From Thermoleophilia bacterium (GTDB taxonomy: Bacteria > Actinomycetota > Thermoleophilia > Miltoncostaeales > Miltoncostaeaceae), in NCBI GenBank assembly GCA_029861485.1, contig JAOTZF010000057.1:1-9107 (forward strand): a DNA stretch of 9,107 nt, in the 5' to 3' direction. Made by a program: the position numbers and the translations under genes. Shown piece after piece: positions 1 through 5,480 of this stretch. The number at the start of each line of letters is the position of its first letter. Position 1 is the first letter of the stretch. The notes under the pieces were generated by a model. That model did not search any database. It saw only the letters and a list, made by a program, of their open reading frames with translations, and was not told the DNA's origin.

Positions 1-132
1 GGTCGGATCAGCCATCCCGGCGAGCTTCGCCCTTTCGCCCGGGGACAACTCACCCAGACGACTCGCCGCTTCACCGTCCGCTCGTTGGTTGGTCACGCGG
101 AAACACTCACTCAACCCACGCTCCGCGCTCAT
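1..132 (-). CDS. Partial hypothetical protein, N-terminus only (truncated at left edge)
   Basis: A minus-strand frame is open from an ATG at 132-130 to base 1 without a stop, giving 44 codons. The visible peptide contains RLGELSPGERAKLAGMADPT at its end, a soluble charged sequence that reads like real protein. Alternative starts in the same frame are TTG at 114, preceded by GGAG at a 6-nt spacing, and GTG at 96. I do not recognise the family and assign no function. If real, it is transcribed divergently from the response regulator at 246 and shares the intergenic region with its inverted repeats. The short visible length and unclear start keep confidence low. Confidence 0.4.
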   Translation of the reverse strand, partial: MSAERGLSECFRVTNQRADGEAASRLGELSPGERAKLAGMADPT

Positions 133-175
133 CAGTTGAGACAGCGCGATGGAGGCGACCGCGCCGCGGATTGCT

Positions 176-190
176 TGCGGCTTTGCCGCA
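176..190. promoter_or_regulatory. Palindrome TGCGGC-TTT-GCCGCA, candidate operator or leader hairpin
   Basis: A perfect 6-bp inverted repeat around a 3-nt loop, centred about 63 bp upstream of the response regulator ATG. A closely related palindrome lies at 2609-2625 upstream of the kinase. Written as 18-mers (TTGCGGCTTTGCCGCAGA and CTGCGGCCTTCCCGCAGG) the two match at 14 positions. Length and symmetry suit a dimeric NarL/LuxR-type regulator, but 6-bp inverted repeats also arise by chance in GC-rich DNA. Confidence 0.35.
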
Positions 191-191
191 G

Positions 192-225
192 ACCGCCTGG
201 GTATTGGCGGTTGCTTCGAAGAACC
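192..225. promoter_or_regulatory. Cluster of two further inverted repeats ahead of the response regulator
   Basis: ACCGCC at 192-197 pairs with GGCGGT at 206-211 across an 8-nt loop. Partly overlapping it, GGTT-G-CTTC/GAAG-AACC at 209-225 is an 8-bp dyad interrupted only by one unpaired G (213). TTGCTT also occurs twice in direct orientation, at 171-176 and 211-216. No clear -10/-35 pair was seen here. The arrangement suggests operator sites or a structured 5' leader just before the ATG at 246. Confidence 0.3.
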
Positions 226-245
226 GGAAGTGCTCTGGTTCGGGC

Positions 246-902
246 ATGTCCAAAGAGATCAAGGTGGTGATCGCCGACGACCACGCGGTGGTCCGATCCG
301 GACTGAAGCTCCTCATCGACCAGGAAGAAGGCCTCGAGTGCGTGGGCGACTACCCGACTCACGAGAGGGCCCTGCCGTATCTCGACCGCCTCGCGCCCGA
401 CGTCATCATCATCGATCTCGAAACGCCGGGAGCCGGGGGTATCGCCGGCACCGAGGCGGTACTGAGGCGGCTGCCCGATACACGGGTGCTGGTGCTGTCG
501 ATGCACGAGAGTCCCGATGTGATCAAGCGCTCCTTCGCCGCCGGGGCATCCGGCTACGTCGCGAAGGCCGCCGCCGACGAGGAGTTGCTCGATGCCATCC
601 GCGTGGTGGCCGACGGCGGGCGCTACCTGAACCCGGCCCTCGGGGCGCGCATTGCCGGTCCAGGCTCCGAGGGGCCTCTGGATGAGCTCTCCGATCGCGA
701 ACGCGAGGTGCTGAGGCTGCTCGCCCTGGGGCACACGAACCACGAGATCGCCGACGAGCTCGTGGTGAGCGTTCGCACCGTCGAGAGCCACCGGGCGCAC
801 ATCATGCGCAAGCTCCGGACCCAGACGCGGGCCGAGATGGTGGCGATCGCATTGCAGGGCGGCCTGCTGGATGACGCCCGGCGCGAGGGCGTGGACGCCT
901 AG
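246..902 (+). CDS. NarL/FixJ-family two-component response regulator
   Basis: A 218-residue transcription factor with the full two-domain layout. The receiver domain (about 5-122) has the acidic pair D11/D12, phospho-acceptor D57 in IIIDLETPG, switch residues S85 and Y104, and K107 in GYVAK. The LuxR-type helix-turn-helix (about 146-210) reads LSDREREVLRLLALGHTNHE, followed by ELVVSVRTVESHRAHIMRKL. It should bind DNA as a phosphorylation-controlled dimer. The ATG at 246 is chosen because family members begin just before the VVIADDH strand; the same frame extends upstream to a TTG at 171, but that stretch is not family-like. No strong Shine-Dalgarno precedes 246 (GGAAG is about 15 nt away), so translation may be weak or leaderless. 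The recognition helix has RTVESH rather than the KTVKNY of mycobacterial DosR, so its target differs. The obvious partner is the convergent kinase, with which it shares a CTAG. Confidence 0.95.
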   Translation: MSKEIKVVIADDHAVVRSGLKLLIDQEEGLECVGDYPTHERALPYLDRLAPDVIIIDLETPGAGGIAGTEAVLRRLPDTRVLVLSMHESPDVIKRSFAAGASGYVAKAAADEELLDAIRVVADGGRYLNPALGARIAGPGSEGPLDELSDREREVLRLLALGHTNHEIADELVVSVRTVESHRAHIMRKLRTQTRAEMVAIALQGGLLDDARREGVDA

Positions 903-2569
903 GAGGCTTCCTCTTCCGGGAGCAGAGGTGCCGCCGCGACGTCGACCACGATCGCGGTGCCGGCCCCCGGAGAGGACGTAATCCGGAGCGTGCCGCCGAC
1001 CAGCTCGACCCGCTCCGCGACTCCACTCAGGCCCAGACGACCGGTCCGAGCCTCGACGTCGAAGCCGACGCCGTCATCCTCGATGGTCATCCTCACGCGC
1101 TGATCGAGGGCGGTAAGCACCACCGCGGCGTGCGATGCGCCGCTATGGCGCGCCACGTTCGTAAGGGCTTCCTGGCATACCCTGAACAGCACCAGCTCCA
1201 CCTCCCCCGCGATGGGGGGAAGTGGAGCCATCTGGACGTTCACCTCGCAGTCGCTCGCCTCGTTGGCTCGTTGAGCAAGCTCGCGAATCGCGTGGCCGAG
1301 GCCCCGCTCCAGGTCGACCGGCCTCAGCCGCCGCAGGATCTGCCGCATCGAGTCCTGAGCGTTCTTCACGTGCTCCTGCAGCTCCGAGAGCTCCGTGGCG
1401 GCCTCGGGCCCCACGCGAGACACGAGCGCCTTGAGGCGCAAGTTGACGCCGGTGAGCAGTTGGCCGGTCTCATCGTGGAGCTCGCGCGCCACGCGCGCGC
1501 GCTCGTCTTCTTGGGCCAGCAGTGCTCGCGCCTGCACCTCGCGGGACAGCCGCGCTTCGAGCTCTTCGACCCGGCGGTCGGACTGCTCCAGAAGGCGGCG
1601 GCGCTCCTCGGCGAACTGCTCGGCGTTCGCGACGGCCGTCGCCACGTGCGAGCTTAAGACGTCGACCACGCTCTGTTGCCACGAGTCGAACCCTCCACCG
1701 CACACCGCGACGAGCGCACCGATGGAGCGGCCGCCAACCGCCAGCTCCGCGGCGAGGCAGTTGTGATCGGGTAGGGCGCGCTCGACGTGGGCGCCAAGCG
1801 AGGAGACCTCGATGTCACGGGTATCGAGAGCCTCCAGGCGAAGGGCGTTGGGCCCATGGGCGAACGGGAAGCGGATCATGCCGTCGGTCTCGAGCCCGAT
1901 CCCCACGGTGTCGCAATCGAGCAACGCCCTGGTTCGCCGGGTCACCTCTGACAACAGATCGGGGAGGTCGAGCGTGCGGCTGATCGCCCCGGAGATACCG
2001 CAGACGCCCTCGAGCCCCTCGATCCACCGCAGGCGCTCTTCTCGTAGTTGAGCCCCGCGGATGGCGATTGCGGCGTATGCGGCGAGGGTCTCGAGCAGGC
2101 GCCCGTCATCGTCTGAGAACCCGTCGCCCTGCTGCCGGTCGGTCACATAGATGTTGCCGTAGGTGCGCCCCGCCAACCTGATCGGCACGCCGAGGAAGTT
2201 GGACATCGGCGGATGCCCGGGCGGAAAGCCGACCGACCGCGGGTCCGACGCAATGTCGTCGACCCGTATCAGCTTCTTCTCGTTGATGATCGCACCGAGC
2301 AGGCCCCGCCCGGCGGGCAGATCGCCGATGCGTTCGCGGGTCTGCTCGTCGACGCCCGAGGTAATGAAGTCGGCGATCCCGGTGCCGTCTCGGTTCAGGA
2401 CTCCGATCGCCGCGTATCGAGCGTTGCTCACCTCGCGGGCTGCGTCGGCCAGGCGCTGAAGCATTTCGCCGACGTTCCCAGCCTCGGCGAGCGCGACGCC
2501 GAGATCGGCGAGTAACGCGGTCCGGGAAGCTTCTGCGTCGTGGGGGGAGTCAGACGAGGTGGCCACCAA
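899..2569 (-). CDS. Cytosolic GAF-GAF histidine kinase, DosS/DosT-like (HisKA_3, HATPase)
   Basis: A 556-residue sensor kinase without membrane segments. GAF 1 spans about 30-175 and contains VGFPPGHPPMSNFLGVPIRL at 113-132. H119 aligns with His149, the proximal haem ligand of mycobacterial DosS, so haem-based gas or redox sensing is possible; the motif also occurs in GAF kinases not shown to bind haem. A weaker second GAF-like region spans about 190-315, followed by a charged coiled-coil segment (about 317-355). The HisKA_3 dimerisation helix holds the phospho-His H365 in RELHDETGQ. The HATPase domain has the N-box QEALTNVARHS (N471), G1 EDDGVGFD (498-504) and G2 GLSGV (513-517). The likely partner is the regulator at 246-902; the stop codons overlap head-on in CTAG. 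The start is uncertain: TTG at 2569 or GTG at 2566, neither with a good Shine-Dalgarno. The only strong one serves an out-of-frame ATG at 2585. Confidence 0.93.
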   Translation of the reverse strand: MVATSSDSPHDAEASRTALLADLGVALAEAGNVGEMLQRLADAAREVSNARYAAIGVLNRDGTGIADFITSGVDEQTRERIGDLPAGRGLLGAIINEKKLIRVDDIASDPRSVGFPPGHPPMSNFLGVPIRLAGRTYGNIYVTDRQQGDGFSDDDGRLLETLAAYAAIAIRGAQLREERLRWIEGLEGVCGISGAISRTLDLPDLLSEVTRRTRALLDCDTVGIGLETDGMIRFPFAHGPNALRLEALDTRDIEVSSLGAHVERALPDHNCLAAELAVGGRSIGALVAVCGGGFDSWQQSVVDVLSSHVATAVANAEQFAEERRRLLEQSDRRVEELEARLSREVQARALLAQEDERARVARELHDETGQLLTGVNLRLKALVSRVGPEAATELSELQEHVKNAQDSMRQILRRLRPVDLERGLGHAIRELAQRANEASDCEVNVQMAPLPPIAGEVELVLFRVCQEALTNVARHSGASHAAVVLTALDQRVRMTIEDDGVGFDVEARTGRLGLSGVAERVELVGGTLRITSSPGAGTAIVVDVAAAPLLPEEEAS

Positions 2570-2585
2570 GCCGGAACGCTTGCAT
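2550..2585 (-). other. 11-codon ORF with strong ribosome binding site overlapping the kinase start
   Basis: On the minus strand GGGGAG (2595-2590) sits 4 nt before an ATG at 2585. That ATG opens a frame encoding MQAFRLGGHLV and stops at TGA 2552-2550, running across the kinase start codons at 2569/2566 in the +1 register. It is either a short upstream ORF coupling translation into the kinase, or a sign of a one-base indel in the sequence. Removing one base near 2570 would join this ATG directly to the kinase frame and restore a conventional start. No function is claimed for the peptide. Confidence 0.3.
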
Positions 2586-2608
2586 GCTGCTCCCCTACGT
2601 GTCCAGGG

Positions 2609-2625
2609 CTGCGGCCTTCCCGCAG
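2609..2625. promoter_or_regulatory. Palindrome CTGCGG-CCTTC-CCGCAG, candidate operator
   Basis: A perfect 6-bp inverted repeat with a 5-nt loop in the divergent kinase/USP intergenic region. Its centre is about 48 bp upstream of the kinase TTG and about 102 bp upstream of the USP GTG. It shares the core TGCGGCYTTSCCGCAG with the palindrome at 176-190. A shared site in front of both the regulator and its presumed partner and targets would fit autoregulation. In RNA form it would be a hairpin in the kinase leader, ending 13 nt before the GGGGAG. Confidence 0.35.
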
Positions 2626-2646
2626 GCGAGATTCGGCGTCCCGACG

Positions 2647-2676
2647 GTGACCTTGGAGCCCCCGGCGACCTAACTT
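2647..2676 (+). promoter_or_regulatory. Candidate sigma-70-type promoter for the USP-Hsp20 operon
   Basis: GTGACC (2647-2652) resembles a -35 element, matching TTGACA at 4 of 6 positions. It is separated by 18 bp from TAACTT (2671-2676), a TAnnnT-type -10. Transcription would start near 2683, giving a leader of roughly 35 nt before the GTG at 2719. The stretch around 2671-2680 is the most T-rich part of an otherwise GC-rich intergenic region. Weak matches of this kind are common by chance. Confidence 0.3.
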
Positions 2677-2704
2677 TTCCACCAGACGGTCATTCCGAGG
2701 CGGC

Positions 2705-2710
2705 GGGAGG
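2705..2710 (+). promoter_or_regulatory. Ribosome binding site fixing the USP start at GTG 2719
   Basis: GGGAGG lies 8 nt upstream of the GTG at 2719. It is the best Shine-Dalgarno in the region and supports the non-ATG start. Confidence 0.75.
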
Positions 2711-2718
2711 AAAGCCTG

Positions 2719-3162
2719 GTGAGCGCACTCTTTGCCCACGTCGCGTGTTGCATCGACGACTCCGAGGCCTCCGGGCTCGCCCTTGCCGAGGCGAAACGGC
2801 TCGCGGGTGACGACGGGCGCCTCAGTCTGGTGCACGTCACCCAACAGCCGGTGCTCTACCCCGATCCGGCGGGGAGCATGGTGCCCCATCCGGCGTCGAT
2901 CCACGAGAGGGCAGGACGCTGGCTGGAGCGACAGGCCAGCGCCATTCCCTCGGCCGAGGCCGTCCTACTCGAGGGCCATCCCGGTACAGCGGCGTGCGTA
3001 TGGGCGGAGGGGGCGCGCCCGGACCTGATCGTCGCGGCCGCGCACCGTGGTCTGATACAGCGGCTATTCCTGGGGAGCTTCGCGAGCTATTTGGCTCACC
3101 ACTCCCCGGTCAACGTGCTGCTCGTCCGCGCGGACAAGATCCCCGACGCCGTGAAGACGTGA
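2719..3162 (+). CDS. Universal stress protein, single UspA domain
   Basis: A 147-residue one-domain protein of usual Usp length. The N-terminal strand and conserved acidic residues are seen in HVACCIDDSEASGLALAEAK, and the C-terminal part in LIVAAAHRGLIQRLFLGSFA followed by HHSPVNVLLVR. Usp domains have an alpha/beta Rossmann-like fold and modulate survival under starvation, hypoxia or damage, often by binding ATP. Here the ATP loop, normally G-2X-G-9X-GS, reads A-2X-H with the final GS kept. ATP binding may therefore be weakened or lost. The start is GTG with a strong Shine-Dalgarno. It opens a same-strand run, with hsp20 beginning 25 bp after its stop. Multiple Usp proteins belong to the mycobacterial DosR regulon, which fits the neighbouring GAF kinase, but control by that pair is inference. 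Confidence 0.93.
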   Translation: MSALFAHVACCIDDSEASGLALAEAKRLAGDDGRLSLVHVTQQPVLYPDPAGSMVPHPASIHERAGRWLERQASAIPSAEAVLLEGHPGTAACVWAEGARPDLIVAAAHRGLIQRLFLGSFASYLAHHSPVNVLLVRADKIPDAVKT

Positions 3163-3173
3163 ACCGATGACCA

Positions 3174-3181
3174 AAGGAGAG
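3174..3181 (+). promoter_or_regulatory. Ribosome binding site deciding the Hsp20 start
   Basis: AAGGAGAG ends 6 nt before the ATG at 3188. The earlier in-frame ATG at 3167 would place this Shine-Dalgarno inside the coding sequence and has no site of its own, so 3188 is preferred. Confidence 0.8.
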
Positions 3182-3187
3182 ATTGCA

Positions 3188-3637
3188 ATGCGCGACCTAG
3201 TGACCTGGGACCCGTTTCGTGAGGTTGGCGTCCTTCGGCGAGAGATCGACCGGCTCATGAGCCGCTTCGACGCTGCTGAGCCGCGGCAACTCGACGCTCC
3301 GTGGACGCCGACCGCCGACATCATCGAGACCGACGACGCCTTCGTGTTCACAGCGGAGCTGCCAGGTGTCAGCGACAGCGACGTCGACATCTCGATCGAC
3401 AACGGCTACGTGACGGTTCGCGGCCGCCGCGAGCGGGAGGTCGAGGTGGACGAGGATCGCTACCACCGGCTCGAGCGCTCCTATGGCGACTTCATGCGCC
3501 GTTTCCGTCTGCCGGAGGGCGTAAACGAGGACGACATTCACGCCGGAGTCGCCTACGGCGTGCTCAAGATCACGATACCCAAGGGCCAAAACGCGTCCTC
3601 TGCCCGCCACATACCCGTGTCCGCAAGCGCGGACTGA
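3188..3637 (+). CDS. Hsp20 / alpha-crystallin small heat-shock protein
   Basis: A 149-residue ATP-independent chaperone that would hold unfolding proteins in oligomeric assemblies until refolding machines act. The N-terminal segment starts MRDLVTWDPFREV, typical of bacterial class A Hsp20. The alpha-crystallin domain runs from about 41 to 135, with TADIIETDDAFVFTAELPGV at its start and the conserved GVLKITIPK near its end. The C-terminal IPV tripeptide (in RHIPVS) matches the I-x-I/V anchor used for oligomerisation, so the protein looks complete. ATG 3188 is selected by its ribosome binding site. It lies 25 bp after the USP stop, and the ABC ATPase begins only about 11 bp after its own stop, so one transcript is likely. 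Mycobacterial HspX is a DosR-regulated member of the same family. Confidence 0.96.
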   Translation: MRDLVTWDPFREVGVLRREIDRLMSRFDAAEPRQLDAPWTPTADIIETDDAFVFTAELPGVSDSDVDISIDNGYVTVRGRREREVEVDEDRYHRLERSYGDFMRRFRLPEGVNEDDIHAGVAYGVLKITIPKGQNASSARHIPVSASAD

Positions 3638-3648
3638 CCTCCCTGCCG

Positions 3649-4575
3649 GTGCGTGAGGGCGCCCAGCGGGCGGGCCGGACCGGCGCGCCCGCTATCCGGA
3701 TCATCGACCTCACGAAGGACTATGGCGCGACACGGGCCGTCGACGGGCTCCGTCTCCAGGTGGACCCCGGCGAGATCATGGGCTTCCTGGGGCCGAACGG
3801 CGCGGGGAAATCCACGACCATCCGCATCCTCCTCGACCTGATTCGCCCAACAGCCGGCACGGCGGAGGTGCTCGGGCACGACTGCCAGGCCGACGGCGTC
3901 ACAGCCCGCGAGCTCGCGGGCTATCTCCCCGGCGATCTCCGTCTCTACGAGAGCTGGACGGGCGCCGAGATCGTTCGATTCGTCGCCAGCCTGCGGCGCT
4001 CACCCGTACCGGTGTCGGAGGTAGCCGAACTCGTGGCCCGCCTTGACCTCGACCTGTCCCGCCGCAGTGGCGAGTACTCGAAGGGAAACCGGCAAAAACT
4101 CGGGCTGCTGCTTGCGCTTGCCCATCGCCCTGAGGTGCTGATTCTCGACGAGCCGACCTCGGGACTGGACCCGATCCGCCAGCGCACCGTTTGGGAGCTT
4201 CTACGCGAGAGGGCACAGGATGGAGCGGCCGTCCTGCTGTCGTCGCACGTCATGAGCGAGGTAGAGACGGTGTGCGACCGCGTGGCGATCCTTCGCCGAG
4301 GCCGTCTGCTGAGGACGGGCACGATCCAGGAGCTCCTCGGCATGACGCCGGCTCGCCTGAGCATCACCTTCGAAGGAGCGCGCCCCGAGCTGGAGAACGT
4401 TGAGGGCGTCAGCGCCCTGACGACCAACGGGCAGAGCCTCAACTTGGCCTTCGTTGGCGACCCCAACGATCTGATTCGCCGCCTCGCCGCGAGTCGCGTC
4501 GCCAGCATCACCGTGCGGCCGCCCCGGCTCGATGACGTTGTGCTGCAGCTCTACGAGCAGGAGAACCTCGCATGA
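3649..4575 (+). CDS. ABC-2 type transporter ATP-binding protein (CcmA-like)
   Basis: A cytoplasmic ATPase of about 308 residues with all nucleotide-binding motifs: A-loop Tyr Y25, Walker A GPNGAGKST (48-56), a Q-loop region reading GYLPGDLRLY in place of a canonical Gln, the signature YSKGNRQKLGL (143-153), Walker B LILDEPTSGLDP (164-175) and the switch His H200 in SSHVMSE. The YSKGNRQK signature and LPGDL loop are typical of the drug/unknown-substrate exporter ATPases. A C-terminal extension after about 240 is normal for this group. GTG 3649 is the only reasonable start: no further usable codon occurs until Met44, and the open frame further upstream is a shadow of hsp20. No Shine-Dalgarno is seen, so translation may depend on ribosomes terminating on hsp20 at 3637. 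Its 3' end overlaps the permease by ATGA. The substrate is unknown. Confidence 0.92.
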   Translation: MREGAQRAGRTGAPAIRIIDLTKDYGATRAVDGLRLQVDPGEIMGFLGPNGAGKSTTIRILLDLIRPTAGTAEVLGHDCQADGVTARELAGYLPGDLRLYESWTGAEIVRFVASLRRSPVPVSEVAELVARLDLDLSRRSGEYSKGNRQKLGLLLALAHRPEVLILDEPTSGLDPIRQRTVWELLRERAQDGAAVLLSSHVMSEVETVCDRVAILRRGRLLRTGTIQELLGMTPARLSITFEGARPELENVEGVSALTTNGQSLNLAFVGDPNDLIRRLAASRVASITVRPPRLDDVVLQLYEQENLA

Positions 4576-5402
4576 CGCCGATGGCGAGAGCGAGCTTGCG
4601 CGAGGTACGCCTCACGTTGGCGGGAGCGGCGGTGATCGTATTCGGTCTGGCGATCTGGGTCTGCGCCGTCTACCCCAGTTTCCGATCGAGCTTCGCGGAC
4701 TTCGAGCTGCCGGCCGGCTACGAGGCCTTTCTCGGAGAGGCGGAATCACTCGTGAGCCCCGAAGGCTTCCTGAGCGCCGAGTTCTTCGCCTGGATTCCGG
4801 CGCTCTGGGCAGGGGTTGCCATCGCCATCGGCACCGGCGCTATCGGCGGCGAGGAGTCCGATGGAACGCTCGAGATCCTGCTGGCGCAGCCGATCTCGCG
4901 GACCCGGGTTCTACTCGAGAAATCCCTCGCCCTCAGCGCCGGCCTCGTGCTGGCGATCGCGACCGCCGTGCCGGCCTTCGCCATTGGGCTGCCGCTCGGA
5001 GATCTCGACATTGCCCTCTGGAGGGTCACCGTCGCGCTCGGGCTCGCCGCCTTGGCCTCGCTGGTCTTCCTGACGCTCGCCATGTGGCTGTCGACCCTGC
5101 TCGCGACCCGCCGTCAGGCAGCGCTCGTCTCCTCGGGCGCGTTGATCGCAGCCTACTTCGTCAACACTCTGGGGGCGGCAGTGCCCTCGATCGACACGTG
5201 GCGCCCCCTGTCCCCGTTCTACTGGTCCGACGCCTCGGTGGTCCTCACCGGCGGCTTCAGCTGGTGGCGGCTCGCCGTCTTGGTAGCGACGCCACTCGCA
5301 CTCTGGGCCCTGACCCGATGGGCCTTTCGCCGGCGCGAGATCGGCTCCGGGGTGTCGGTGCTGCGTTTACCGTATACGGCCATGAGGAGCGCGGGTAGAT
5401 AG
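4572..5402 (+). CDS. ABC-2 type transporter permease
   Basis: A 276-residue integral membrane protein with about six hydrophobic segments near residues 14-34, 72-92, 119-140, 149-172, 180-201 and 230-250. After segment 2 comes the typical cytoplasmic coupling element GGEESDGTLEILLAQPISRT, as in ABC-2 exporters of the NosY/YhaP kind. A predicted extracytoplasmic loop (about 36-71) separates segments 1 and 2. The start ATG overlaps the ATPase stop as ATGA, so the two are translationally coupled and should form one exporter, probably with two copies of each subunit. Proteins of this type export drugs, lipids or peptides or act in envelope stress; nothing here identifies the cargo. The sequence ends with an Arg-rich tail and TAG. 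Confidence 0.92.
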   Translation: MTPMARASLREVRLTLAGAAVIVFGLAIWVCAVYPSFRSSFADFELPAGYEAFLGEAESLVSPEGFLSAEFFAWIPALWAGVAIAIGTGAIGGEESDGTLEILLAQPISRTRVLLEKSLALSAGLVLAIATAVPAFAIGLPLGDLDIALWRVTVALGLAALASLVFLTLAMWLSTLLATRRQAALVSSGALIAAYFVNTLGAAVPSIDTWRPLSPFYWSDASVVLTGGFSWWRLAVLVATPLALWALTRWAFRRREIGSGVSVLRLPYTAMRSAGR

Positions 5403-5469
5403 TCCTGGCTTTCCCCAAGGTGCGCCCAGGGCCGCGCCGAACTACGTGAGAGGCCCATGTGTGGCCGCC

Positions 5470-5474
5470 GGGAG
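5470..5474 (+). promoter_or_regulatory. Ribosome binding site favouring GTG 5481 for the glycosyltransferase
   Basis: GGGAG lies 6 nt upstream of GTG 5481. The alternative ATG at 5457 has GAGAGG only 3 nt before it, a poor spacing. Confidence 0.55.
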
Positions 5475-5480
5475 TACTCA

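Noticed and set aside
132..800. Long minus-strand frame opposite the response regulator
   Set aside because: It is antisense to a clearly conserved regulator, contains no recognisable domain and reflects GC-rich third-position bias.
2646..2665. A DosR-box-like stretch GGTGACCTTGGAGCCCCC
   Set aside because: By eye it fits the 20-bp DosR consensus at only about 11 positions, its own symmetry is poor, and the regulator's recognition helix is not DosR-like.
3301..3648. Upstream extension of the ABC ATPase frame through hsp20 (424-residue reading)
   Set aside because: The extension is Arg/His-rich out-of-frame translation of hsp20. ABC family similarity begins only around the GTG at 3649.
4532..5398. 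288-codon plus-strand frame overlapping the permease
   Set aside because: Arg-rich, no membrane segments or motifs; the permease frame carries the conserved ABC-2 features.
5403..5480. Possible terminator or promoter between the permease and the glycosyltransferase
   Set aside because: Only a CCTGG/CCAGG 5-bp inverted repeat was seen, without a T-run or convincing -10/-35 elements.
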